A DNA stretch of 6,559 nt from Candidatus Poribacteria bacterium. GTDB taxonomy: Bacteria; Poribacteria; WGA-4E; UBA9662. The notes under the pieces were generated by a model, which ran no database searches, was not told the origin of the DNA, and saw nothing but the letters and a program-made list of their open reading frames with translations. A program made the translations under genes and the position numbers. The stretch spans positions 1 to 6,559 of the forward strand of contig PBVO01000126.1 of NCBI GenBank assembly GCA_002729015.1, given 5' to 3'. This document shows, piece by piece, positions 1 through 6,318 of the stretch (the stretch's first letter is position 1; each line of letters begins with the position of its first letter).

Positions 1-250
1 GGGGACAAGCAAAATGCCATCATATAGCCTAGTTTCTGGCCGCTCAATAGAAGGTTGTGTTTAAGGCAGGTAGAAGTAGCAGGCGAGTAAATATGGCCAC
101 GATATCATCATTAAGATCGTGCCCCGGAATAAGAACACAAAACCATCAATAAGTTATAGTGGGTAAGCATATGAAGACACCCAGATATAGATAGGAAATG
201 TTGAGTTAAGATGAAATATATCTTAGGCTGAAAAAGCTGTGTCATCTTGG
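1..250. other. Left-edge region with no convincing gene
   Basis: No frame here has both a credible start and protein-like length. A rightward frame open from base 2 stops at 62-64 after 20 codons and could be the tail of a gene lying to the left, but it is too short to judge. A leftward stop-to-stop frame (about 44-145, 33 codons, no ATG) reads rather like protein, with LIPGHDLNDDIVAIF near its start. It has no ribosome binding site, so at most it is a decayed remnant. No repeat or RNA gene was recognised. Confidence 0.4.
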
Positions 251-275
251 TTACGGCTTTCTAGCTGTTACCAAG
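246..275 (-). terminator. Imperfect hairpin over the methyltransferase stop codon
   Basis: An inverted repeat (arms 246-257 and 264-275, 6-base loop) pairs 10 of 12 positions and spans the last codons and the TAA of the leftward methyltransferase gene. On the leftward transcript a short U-rich stretch (CUUUUU) follows about 10 bases after the stem. That spacing and the two mismatches make it a weak intrinsic terminator at best. It could also be a 3'-end-stabilising hairpin or chance. Confidence 0.3.
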
Positions 276-1258
276 GAATAGTATCCAAATACCGACGTAA
301 CTTTAAAATCGCTGAAACCAACTGCTGTCAATATGCTTGAAAGTTCTGTCGAAGTATACTGCTTACCTCGCTCATGCAAAATCATAGCAATAGACATACA
401 AGCTGTGACTAATGGTCCATCTTTAGATTCGTTCAATAGCATCTCGTGTAGGCAAACCCAACCACCTGGTCTGAGTGCGTCAAAACTCTTTTTTGCCAAT
501 TGATAACATGTATCCAAATCCCAATCATGAAAAATATTACCAAACAGAATACCATCAACATTGGGTGGCCATCGATCTCTAAATATATCGGTCGCTATCG
601 TATCAATTTGGTTTGATAAGTTATATTGCCGAATATTTCGATCTGCAATTTCGCAAACTGAGGACAAATCAAGAATAGTACAGTGAATTTTTGGGTTAAA
701 ACTGGCAATGGCAAGACTAAGAGAGCCAGAACCTCCACCTACATCTAGTAAATTTTCTATTCGGGCAAAGATAGGTTGTTGTGCTAACTTACTACCTGTA
801 GGAAGTGTCATCTTGTGCATTCGATCGATGAAATTTTCGACTTGTACTAATGGTAAATTAGCCATTTCGACCGCAAACGGTTCTAGAGGCTCATCATCAG
901 TTTGAAGAAAAGCTTCTCTTAACTGGCAAAGCAGAGTATCAGTTTTTGGTACTACTAGGCCTTGGTAAAAAACACTTTCCGGTAACAAATAAGTCCGAGT
1001 CAGATCAGTCAGACGAAAATGTAGATCGGGTTCAGTCGATAAGAAACCTGATGCTGCAATTACAGCAACCATAGCCTCTGCAGCCCGAGAAGATAAATTT
1101 AACCGATCCGCAACCTGATTGATCGTGAAAGTACCGTTAGCAAAAGTAGAAAAGAAATCAAGTTCTTGAGCTAAAGCCACTGTAGACAATGCTCTTCGGC
1201 TGGCAATCAGTTCTTCCAGTGCTTGTTTATCAACGATTGGTATTGGAAAGTTCAACAT
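251..1258 (-). CDS. SAM-dependent O-methyltransferase, COMT/ASMT-like
   Basis: This 335-residue protein probably transfers a methyl group from S-adenosylmethionine to a hydroxyl (less often N or C) of a small molecule in the cytoplasm. Residues about 8-95 look like the helical, winged-helix dimerisation domain of the plant COMT/acetylserotonin methyltransferase family (LSTVALAQELDFF, then INQVADRLNLSSRAAEAM). The catalytic domain follows. It has the glycine-rich SAM loop DVGGGSGS (172-179), an acidic ribose-binding position in TILDLSS (D197), and IFHDWD (242-247), whose H244 aligns with the catalytic-base histidine of the family. ALRPGGWV (261-268) is the usual post-motif turn. Length is normal and no key residue is missing. 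The ATG start is preceded by only a weak AGG-type ribosome binding site. It is transcribed alone, divergent from the exported hydrolase. The substrate cannot be inferred. Families of this type methylate phenolics, polyketides, carotenoid-derived rings and indoles. Family assignment is firm, precise reaction open. Confidence 0.93.
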   Translation of the reverse strand: MLNFPIPIVDKQALEELIASRRALSTVALAQELDFFSTFANGTFTINQVADRLNLSSRAAEAMVAVIAASGFLSTEPDLHFRLTDLTRTYLLPESVFYQGLVVPKTDTLLCQLREAFLQTDDEPLEPFAVEMANLPLVQVENFIDRMHKMTLPTGSKLAQQPIFARIENLLDVGGGSGSLSLAIASFNPKIHCTILDLSSVCEIADRNIRQYNLSNQIDTIATDIFRDRWPPNVDGILFGNIFHDWDLDTCYQLAKKSFDALRPGGWVCLHEMLLNESKDGPLVTACMSIAMILHERGKQYTSTELSSILTAVGFSDFKVTSVFGYYSLVTARKP

Positions 1259-1578
1259 ATCTTGTTGCCTATTTTGCTACGAGGAAGATTATCTGTGAAA
1301 GGAGATATTTGAATAACGACTGTTGAAATGAAAATAACGATTACAGTAGAAGAATCCATCTAAATAGCAAATTTATGTTGTGAATATTACAGTCAGTATA
1401 AGTCATCAATGTTAATATCTTATATATGTTCCTCATTAGGCTCAAATCAATCGTAATTCTTTTCCCTTGTGAATTGTTAAATCAGTGTTAGGATTGACTC
1501 CTATGTAAAGTTAAGTTCGGCATTATTTTATCCTTGCTCGAACTGAATTCTCAATCCATAAATTATGGGAGTAACCAA
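1259..1578. other. Divergent intergenic region
   Basis: This gap separates the leftward methyltransferase from the rightward hydrolase, so it must hold a promoter for each unless the hydrolase is transcribed from the methyltransferase side by antisense read-through. No box pair is convincing. The best rightward candidate is TTGTGA (1467-1472), a 16-base spacer and TAGGAT (1489-1494), which is weak. A strong-looking GGAG at 1301-1304 leads only to a five-codon frame from a TTG (1309) and is probably fortuitous. No inverted repeat or riboswitch-like fold was recognised. Confidence 0.45.
1568..1571 (+). promoter_or_regulatory. Ribosome binding site deciding a TTG start
   Basis: GGAG lies 7 bases upstream of the TTG at 1579-1581, an ideal distance. 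No similar sequence precedes the earlier in-frame TTG at 1534. The later start also begins the protein at MKPVNFIIG, a normal signal-peptide beginning, so the site and the protein agree. Confidence 0.75.
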
Positions 1579-2433
1579 TTGAAACCAGTCAATTTTATTA
1601 TCGGTACAATTGCTATAGTTGCAGCGGCATCAATTTCAGCAGATCAACTCACTTTGAACACACAAAGGCAAATTGTAAAACCAGATGATCCTCTTCGATT
1701 TATAACTAAAAGAGAAAAAATTGAATGGGATGCAAAAAAAACAGCAATTGTCGTCTGTGATATGTGGAGTAAGCATTGGTGTGATAGTGCTACTCTGCGT
1801 GTCATGGAAATGGCACCTCATATGAACAGAGTGATCCAAATAGCGCGAAATAAAGGCGCCCTGATCATTCATTGCCCCAGTGGTGGGTTAGAATTTTATG
1901 CGAATACACCCATGCGAAAGCTAGCAAAACAGGCGCCTGCTGTTTCTACAAAAATTAGACTTCAAGACTGGTGTAATCTAGACCGGGAGCGTGAGCCTGA
2001 ATTACCAATTGATGACTCTGACGGTGGATGTGACTGCCAACCTAAGTGCGACGCTAACAAAAATCAAATGAACCTTCAGCAGATCGAAGATATTGAAATC
2101 CATGATCAAGATGCAATTACCGATAGTGCCGAAGCATACTACTTAATGAGCCAAAAGGGAATTACTAACGTAATTGTAATGGGTGTTCATACTAACATGT
2201 GTGTTTTAGGGCGCCCGTTCTCCATTCGTCAAATGGTTTATCAAGGCCAAAATGTATTACTTATGCGCGATCTAACAGATACCATGTACAATCCCAAACA
2301 ACGACCTTTTGTCAGCCATTTTCGAGGTACAGACTTAATAGTCGATCACATTGAGCGGTATTGGTGTCCGACAATTACCAGTTCGGATTTTCTGGCCGAG
2401 GCCCCATTCGTTTTTAGGGAAGACAAAGAATAA
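1579..2433 (+). CDS. Exported isochorismatase-fold cysteine hydrolase
   Basis: A 284-residue protein of the isochorismatase/nicotinamidase-like superfamily, whose members hydrolyse amide or ether bonds in small molecules using a cysteine. Residues 1-21 form a Sec-type signal peptide (K2, hydrophobic stretch 6-17, likely cut after SISA), so the enzyme is predicted periplasmic or secreted. The domain has AIVVCDMW (D61, expected catalytic acid) at the first strand, ALIIHCPS, and then GVHTNMCVLGRP (C208, expected nucleophile), followed by VLLMRDLTDTMYNP. The family's usual catalytic lysine is not evident: the corresponding stretch reads IEIHDQDAITDS (about 172-183). A cysteine-rich insert, DDSDGGCDCQPKCD (145-158), lies between. 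The TTG start at 1579 is chosen for its ribosome binding site and signal peptide; a TTG at 1534 would add 15 residues ahead of the signal peptide. The motif set resembles a group I associate with Planctomycetes and Verrucomicrobia. Substrate unknown; true isochorismatase or nicotinamidase activity is unlikely. Confidence 0.88.
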   Translation: MKPVNFIIGTIAIVAAASISADQLTLNTQRQIVKPDDPLRFITKREKIEWDAKKTAIVVCDMWSKHWCDSATLRVMEMAPHMNRVIQIARNKGALIIHCPSGGLEFYANTPMRKLAKQAPAVSTKIRLQDWCNLDREREPELPIDDSDGGCDCQPKCDANKNQMNLQQIEDIEIHDQDAITDSAEAYYLMSQKGITNVIVMGVHTNMCVLGRPFSIRQMVYQGQNVLLMRDLTDTMYNPKQRPFVSHFRGTDLIVDHIERYWCPTITSSDFLAEAPFVFREDKE

Positions 2434-2798
2434 GATCACATAAACGAGAAATATCCTAGACACTTCTTTTGGTAAATATCACTAACAGAGTTACTTTTTT
2501 CTAATAGCTTAACTCACAAATTTGGTCTAGATGGCTATTTTTCTACGTTCGATCAGTCGGTATTTTTCAACTTCAGATTCGAAACGGCGCTTATGGTCCC
2601 TATCTTTTTTAGTGAAGATAACCAATTTTATTTTCTAAATTATGGAAAATTAGACTTGGAGTCGTAAACTTTTACTTAATAACCTTACCCATCAACGGAA
2701 TAATTTCCACATCGATTCGATTGACGTAAAAATTACTATCAGATCTCTATTTTATATATCTTTGCACTTATTATTTTCCAATTTTTATCAATTGGTAA
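2434..2798. other. Gap between convergent genes, one doubtful small frame
   Basis: The hydrolase and the PhyH gene converge on this gap. No strong terminator was found. A leftward stop-to-stop frame with a TTG at 2623-2625 and a stop at 2527-2529 encodes 32 highly charged residues, including DRDHKRRFESEVEKYRLIE. The composition is protein-like and would fit a helix, but there is no ATG and no ribosome binding site. It may be the C-terminal relic of a lost gene or chance. The rest is AT-rich with only short, weak inverted repeats. Confidence 0.4.
2778..2795 (-). repeat. Small hairpin after the PhyH gene
   Basis: CCAATT (2778-2783) and AATTGG (2790-2795) form a perfect but AT-rich 6-bp stem with a 6-base loop, starting three bases past the PhyH stop codon. 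The leftward transcript continues with an A-rich, not U-rich, stretch, so it does not fit an intrinsic terminator. It may slow 3' decay or be chance. Confidence 0.3.
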
Positions 2799-3644
2799 TC
2801 AGGAACCTTTTCCCAACAGTTTTAACAGTAAGCTACTGGCTGATTTTAGAGCATCATCGGGTACTGGCACGCTGTTACACAAACTAAATCGCCAATAGGC
2901 CCAGTTGGCTGCGTACTGTGATTGTAGAACATAACGGGTTCGATTTGAGTTGTTTGGAGCCCCCCGATGCCAACATTGCGGATCTTGTAAGTATATATCT
3001 CCAGCACGACAGAAAATTGAGATTGGTTCATTATCCTCAAAATTAGGATTATCCTGATTTTCCGGATGACGTCCAGAATAATGACTCTGGGGCACATATT
3101 GGGTCGGCCCATGTTCTATCAAATCAATGTCGCTCAGTGCCATCTGGACAGTGAACCACATTACTGGCATTCGTAGACGTTTGTCATGATGTCTCATCCC
3201 GTCAGCTACCGGAAAATGAACACTTCCATCAACATGCCAATTATCGATCGAGAGGCCAGGCTGGTTACGCAAAACATTCTGCCCACAAAATTTACAATCT
3301 TCACCGACTATCCTCTGAGCTAAGCCAAAGATGGGTTCTCGTAGTAGAATGTCACGAAACATTTGGTCTAATTCAATGGTATTTCGCAAAATAAATGGTA
3401 GTTCCTGATTAGTCTTTTTATGTCTTGCTAATTGGACGTATCTGGGGTCAGCTAAATTAGGGTTATAACGTTGCTGTATTACCGGATCATCTAGTAATTG
3501 GTCAGTTCGATCTCGCAATGCTACTACCTCAGATTGGGAAAGTACATTTGGGATATGAACGAATCCATTATTAAAAAATTGGTCGGTAATTTGTTTTTGT
3601 TTCTCAACACTAAAAGCGTTACCTGGCAGAATTGGGCTTTCCAT
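2799..3644 (-). CDS. PhyH-family Fe(II)/2-oxoglutarate dioxygenase
   Basis: A 281-residue cytoplasmic oxygenase of the phytanoyl-CoA dioxygenase family. Members use Fe(II), 2-oxoglutarate and O2 to hydroxylate, and sometimes halogenate or dealkylate, small molecules. The N-terminal part has the usual helix and strand (QITDQFFNNGFVHIPNVLS). The iron-binding facial triad is H137 and D139 in NWHVDGS and H226 in QCWHRGAP. R237 in NRTRYVLQ is in place to bind the 2-oxoglutarate carboxylate. IEHGPTQYVPQSHYSGR (about 176-192) is the family's GPT...PGSH-like loop. The aspartate of the HxD motif is present, so this looks like a hydroxylase rather than a halogenase. Length is normal and no key residue is missing. 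An upstream GTG at 3654-3656 would add four residues, but the ATG at 3642-3644 is preferred because AGGTGAG lies 7 bases before it and overlaps that GTG. It stands alone with its own candidate promoter. Substrate unknown; the family name does not imply phytanoyl-CoA. Confidence 0.9.
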   Translation of the reverse strand: MESPILPGNAFSVEKQKQITDQFFNNGFVHIPNVLSQSEVVALRDRTDQLLDDPVIQQRYNPNLADPRYVQLARHKKTNQELPFILRNTIELDQMFRDILLREPIFGLAQRIVGEDCKFCGQNVLRNQPGLSIDNWHVDGSVHFPVADGMRHHDKRLRMPVMWFTVQMALSDIDLIEHGPTQYVPQSHYSGRHPENQDNPNFEDNEPISIFCRAGDIYLQDPQCWHRGAPNNSNRTRYVLQSQYAANWAYWRFSLCNSVPVPDDALKSASSLLLKLLGKGS

Positions 3645-3651
3645 ACATTTA

Positions 3652-3658
3652 CTCACCT
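3652..3658 (-). promoter_or_regulatory. Ribosome binding site of the PhyH gene
   Basis: Read leftward, AGGTGAG precedes the ATG at 3644 by 7 bases and matches the GGTGA part of the extended Shine-Dalgarno consensus. It contains the GTG at 3656 that would be the longer start, which argues that this GTG is part of the binding site and not the initiation codon. Confidence 0.6.
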
Positions 3659-3674
3659 GTTTATTTTTCAGTTT

Positions 3675-3704
3675 ATTATCACTGCCTTACCGATTTGATC
3701 GCAA
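3675..3704 (-). promoter_or_regulatory. Candidate sigma70 promoter of the PhyH gene
   Basis: Read leftward: TTGCGA (3699-3704) as -35, an 18-base spacer, and GATAAT (3675-3680, five of six consensus) as -10. Transcription would start near 3668, leaving a leader of about 24 bases with the AGGTGAG site well placed in it. Two TTGATC copies (rightward strand, 3695-3700 and 3707-3712, 12 bases apart) overlap or flank the -35. Confidence 0.45.
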
Positions 3705-3981
3705 CATTGATCTACTCTAACGTGTTGACCCACGTAGCAAAAAAACGGTGCAGACAATCTACCGAATGACATTTGGGTTTAGATTTCAAGTGATACGCTT
3801 GTTGACTTTTATTGAGTTTAATACATAAGCTATCCAGTGGTAAACCCATGTTCTTCATTGCTACTTATCTACCGTTTTTGATGTCTTCAATATTTTCTGA
3901 TTTGGAAAAGATAATAATCAGTTAAGAAAGGCTTTTTCAAACAAAGACTTACTTGGTGTGATGAAGCAGGTAACAACTCGA
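3705..3981. other. Intergenic region between the cyclase and PhyH genes
   Basis: Together with the PhyH leader this makes a gap of about 337 bases between two leftward genes, long enough that they are probably not one operon. It contains the inverted repeat at 3720-3735. A faint hairpin lies at the cyclase stop (TAACA/TGTTA around 3971-3987), with no U-tract after it. No small gene with a ribosome binding site was found. Confidence 0.45.
3720..3735. promoter_or_regulatory. ACGTG-N6-CACGT inverted repeat, possible operator
   Basis: A perfect 5-bp inverted repeat with a 6-base centre (TTGACC) lies 15 bases upstream of the candidate -35 of the PhyH gene. Size and place suit an activator site for a dimeric regulator. 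Arms this short can occur by chance, and no regulator is encoded in the window. Confidence 0.3.
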
Positions 3982-5748
3982 TTATGTTATCACAGAATGG
4001 ATCTGCCCAAATATTTTTTTGAATTCCTTGTTTTTTTCTTCATCTTTAAATGGTAGGCTGGACAGTTCTTCTAAGATCGACTCTGGACGATGTTTCTTCA
4101 ATAACTTAGCAAGATTCTTTTTTAGTTCTTCTTGATTATTTATTTTGAAAAAAGCTCCAGTTAAAAGAAACATCGTCATCAAGTCGGGATTTAGAATTTT
4201 GCTTAAAAGTGAAATTACACTAACATGGTTGTCTTCCAAAAACTCAATTAACCCTTCTAAGTAAAATTGCTGGTCTGAACCATATGGGTTTAACACTTTA
4301 ACCTCTTCGATTAGCTCTTTAGCTGAAGCCAAATTTGATGAGTAAATGCAGAACATAGAGAGGTTCAAAGTCAGATGGACATCGCTGGGACTCATTTGAT
4401 GAGATTTTCGAAAGTGAGATTCTGCACTTTCGAAATCCGCTTCATAAACAAGTTTCATATACCCCATTATCCTGTTAGCTTCCGCATCATTTGGGTCAAG
4501 TTGGATAGCTTGATTGATATGATAGTAAGCTTTATCCATCCAATTTTCAACGAGCAGTGGAGATGAAGGCCAATCTGATAGATTTGATAAACTACAGGTA
4601 CTCCATGCATGTGCCCGAGCATATTTAGGGTCTACCTCAACAGCTTTCTGAAAAAAAGTAAATGCTTGTTCTGCATTTTCCTGGCATGTTCCACTCATTC
4701 GATGGTAGTGAAGCCCTTTTAAAACATAGTCATGAGCTGTAAAATCAACAAGGTTTTTGCTCTTCAATTTCTCAGTTTCATCTGCCTGAACAGATCCAAC
4801 TATGGCATTTGAGGTTGATTTTACAATTACTTCTTCAATATCAAAAATCTCCTCGAAAGTACATGTCTGTCTATCATTCCAAATACTCACATTGTCTTCA
4901 GAACTGGACAATTCAATGTTGATTCTCAAACGCGAACCCAGTTTCCGAATGCTTCCGGATAAAACATAATTTGCTCCGATATTCTTTGCATAATTATCAG
5001 GAGATACATCTGAATCTATGTATGCAAAACTAGCATTTCTGGACAAAACCTTTATTCCTTTAAACAAGGATAGTTCGCTAATAATCTCTTCGCAGAGACC
5101 TTCACATATATAGTCTAATTCTTCATCGCTACTTGAGTTTTTTAGTGGTAGTACCAACACACTATTTTTGATCAAATCTTTTTTAGGAATGGATTCAAGG
5201 TCTTGGCTTCGAACGGTAAAACGGTCACTCCCTTTATATTCCGAGATAACAAATACTGGAATCTCTTGAGAAATATTTTTGGCTGAAATCTGACCTCTTT
5301 GCTCAAAACTGTATCGTAATTTCCGGTGAACCATATCAAATACTTGTCTTGAAATTAAAACATTACCCGGATCACACGACTGTTCAATTCGAGCAGCTAA
5401 ATTGACGGTATCTCCTAAAAGGTTATCTTGCTCAACAATCACCTCCCCTACATTAACACCAATCCGATAGACTAAATTAAACGCAGGGTCTTGAAGATTT
5501 TTTTCTTCTATCAGCTTTTGCCATTCAACAGCACACTCGACAGCTTGCGCAGGGCTAACGAAATCGACCAAGATGCTATCACCTGCAGTGTGAAAAACAC
5601 GTCCTTGATGTTGCTCAACAAGCTGATCAATGCTGATTCGTAACTCCTTTATTTTTCGTATTGTTCCGTCTTCATCTAATTCCATCATGGATGAAAAACC
5701 AACGATATCAGAAGCAAGAATCGCACATATTTTTTTATCCAGATTCAT
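3982..5748 (-). CDS. Class III cyclase-domain protein with TolB-like and TPR domains
   Basis: A 588-residue, apparently soluble protein. Residues about 1-170 are a class III adenylate/guanylate cyclase domain. ILASDIVGFS (D14) and HTAGDSILVDF (D57) supply the two metal-binding aspartates, and LGDTVNLAARIE (N116, R120) supplies the transition-state pair. The purine-selecting positions, usually Lys and Asp (or Thr), appear to be H53 and N109, so nucleotide choice or activity is uncertain. Residues about 197-330 form the TolB N-terminal/FlgO-like domain often fused to such cyclases (VLVLPLKNSS, YICEGLCEEI, GANYVLSGSIRK). From about 335 to 555 there are three to four tetratricopeptide-like repeats (FQKAVEVDPKYARAHA, INQAIQLDPNDAEANR, FRKSHQMSPSD), a likely protein-docking surface. 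No membrane segment is evident. The ATG at 5746-5748 is chosen because GGAG lies 6 bases upstream; an in-frame TTG at 5760 overlaps that site. Probable role is cAMP-type signalling or sensing; the partner is unknown. Such three-part proteins are common in alphaproteobacteria. Confidence 0.92.
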   Translation of the reverse strand: MNLDKKICAILASDIVGFSSMMELDEDGTIRKIKELRISIDQLVEQHQGRVFHTAGDSILVDFVSPAQAVECAVEWQKLIEEKNLQDPAFNLVYRIGVNVGEVIVEQDNLLGDTVNLAARIEQSCDPGNVLISRQVFDMVHRKLRYSFEQRGQISAKNISQEIPVFVISEYKGSDRFTVRSQDLESIPKKDLIKNSVLVLPLKNSSSDEELDYICEGLCEEIISELSLFKGIKVLSRNASFAYIDSDVSPDNYAKNIGANYVLSGSIRKLGSRLRINIELSSSEDNVSIWNDRQTCTFEEIFDIEEVIVKSTSNAIVGSVQADETEKLKSKNLVDFTAHDYVLKGLHYHRMSGTCQENAEQAFTFFQKAVEVDPKYARAHAWSTCSLSNLSDWPSSPLLVENWMDKAYYHINQAIQLDPNDAEANRIMGYMKLVYEADFESAESHFRKSHQMSPSDVHLTLNLSMFCIYSSNLASAKELIEEVKVLNPYGSDQQFYLEGLIEFLEDNHVSVISLLSKILNPDLMTMFLLTGAFFKINNQEELKKNLAKLLKKHRPESILEELSSLPFKDEEKNKEFKKIFGQIHSVIT

Positions 5749-5754
5749 TAATAT

Positions 5755-5758
5755 CTCC
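5755..5758 (-). promoter_or_regulatory. Ribosome binding site of the cyclase gene
   Basis: Read leftward, GGAG is followed by 6 bases and the ATG at 5748. The alternative TTG start at 5758-5760 overlaps the GGAG and has no binding site of its own, so the shorter 588-residue product is preferred. Confidence 0.7.
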
Positions 5759-5807
5759 AAAGATTTAATCTGACCATAGTTTTATTTTATATTTCGGAAG
5801 GCCTTAA

Positions 5808-5836
5808 ATTTTATGTCGTACTAGTAACTTTGTAAA
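5808..5836 (-). promoter_or_regulatory. Candidate sigma70 promoter of the cyclase gene
   Basis: Read leftward: TTTACA (5831-5836) as -35, a 17-base spacer, and TAAAAT (5808-5813) as -10. Each box matches consensus at five of six positions at optimal spacing. Transcription would begin near 5800, giving a leader of about 50 bases before the ATG. This is the best-matching promoter in the window. Confidence 0.6.
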
Positions 5837-5842
5837 GTAACT
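5823..5842. repeat. AGTAACT direct repeat over the cyclase -35 box
   Basis: AGTAACT occurs at 5823-5829 and 5836-5842 (13 bases start to start). Between and overlapping them, ACTTTGTAAAGT is a near-palindrome. The set covers the -35 box and part of the spacer, where a repressor could act. It may be chance in AT-rich DNA. Confidence 0.35.
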
Positions 5843-6111
5843 ATGCAATTTTCCTAAAAATACTCTCAACTCTACGTAGCCAAGGCATATAAAAATCTTC
5901 CTTGACAAGCAAGACAATACAATATGGTTTGTCATACACCCAAATGCTATGTTATAACGTATAAGCAAATGGCAACCATTACCGAAAGAGACCGCCACTT
6001 CTACGGACAAAATTCCGGTTATGGTTAACAGTTTTGAGTTATTATTTGGCTGACGCAAGTGTAGACGCCCGTGTGCCAATCTGATCTAATATTCTCTGAG
6101 AGGAAAAAGTA
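5843..6111. other. Upstream region of the small peptide gene
   Basis: Beyond the cyclase promoter this stretch has no convincing gene. A rightward 34-codon frame (5924-6028) starts at an ATG without a ribosome binding site. A leftward 91-codon frame over 5804-6079 starts at a TTG without one and is rich in Cys, His and Leu in no recognisable pattern. The region probably serves as the promoter and leader of the peptide gene. Confidence 0.45.
5929..5958 (+). promoter_or_regulatory. Candidate promoter of the small peptide gene
   Basis: TTGTCA (5929-5934), an 18-base spacer and TATAAC (5953-5958) form the best rightward box pair ahead of the peptide gene. It implies a leader of roughly 145 bases. 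A consensus TTGACA at 5902-5907 is followed only by a poor -10 (TATGGT, 15-base spacing). Confidence 0.35.
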
Positions 6112-6243
6112 ATGTTAAAGAAAGGAATTTTACTGATTGCAACAGCAATTTTAGTTATCGGTTCTGCTTTTGCAGCAATTAAAAGTACTGAGAAAGCACC
6201 ATCTTGTGACATTGATGTTACATCATGCGGTTGCAATTACTGA
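6112..6243 (+). CDS. Small secreted three-cysteine peptide
   Basis: A 43-codon gene. The ATG is preceded by AGAGGA (6099-6104) at a 7-base distance, a strong ribosome binding site. Residues 1-21 make a textbook Sec signal peptide: KK at 3-4, a hydrophobic core (ILLIATAILVIG), and an AFA cleavage motif. The predicted mature peptide is only 22 residues (A22-Y43), starting AIKSTEKAPS and ending CDIDVTSCGCNY, with cysteines at 32, 39 and 41 (C-x6-C-x-C). It would reach the periplasm or outside, where the cysteines could form a disulfide, bind a metal or be modified; none of this is shown. A strong hairpin lies 75 bases downstream, so it appears to be a single-gene transcript. I do not recognise the family. 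If the signal peptide is not cleaved it would be a one-helix membrane peptide. The combination of binding site, signal peptide, stop position and terminator makes a real gene likely. Confidence 0.75.
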   Translation: MLKKGILLIATAILVIGSAFAAIKSTEKAPSCDIDVTSCGCNY

Positions 6244-6318
6244 TTCAACAAATTTGATAAGACACGAACCTATTAGTTTCTAAGTTTTTAGTAATTCTGT
6301 CCCTTTTCTCATTTTTTT

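Noticed and set aside
708..905. Rightward frame inside the methyltransferase gene
   Set aside because: Antisense shadow of a well-supported methyltransferase with intact motifs.
1301..1326. GGAG followed by a TTG frame in the divergent region, considered as a leader peptide
   Set aside because: The frame is only five codons, lacks any run of regulatory codons, and no attenuator hairpin follows.
2846..3112. Leftward second frame inside the PhyH gene
   Set aside because: It overlaps the PhyH frame through the catalytic region and shows no domain or start signal of its own.
5924..6028. Rightward 34-codon frame starting at an ATG
   Set aside because: No ribosome binding site, no signal peptide or domain, and the length is within chance for this composition.
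5804..6079. Leftward 91-codon frame upstream of the cyclase gene
   Set aside because: It starts with TTG with no ribosome binding site, covers the cyclase promoter, and has an irregular Cys/His/Leu-rich composition without recognisable domains.
6042..6236. Leftward 64-codon frame antisense to the small peptide gene
   Set aside because: It is the antisense shadow of the peptide gene, which has the better start signal and signal peptide.
251..6243. A mobile island or phage-defence system
   Set aside because: No integrase, transposase, terminal repeats, tRNA target, nuclease, helicase or toxin-antitoxin pair was found. The cyclase domain alone, without a CBASS-type effector beside it, is not evidence for a defence system.
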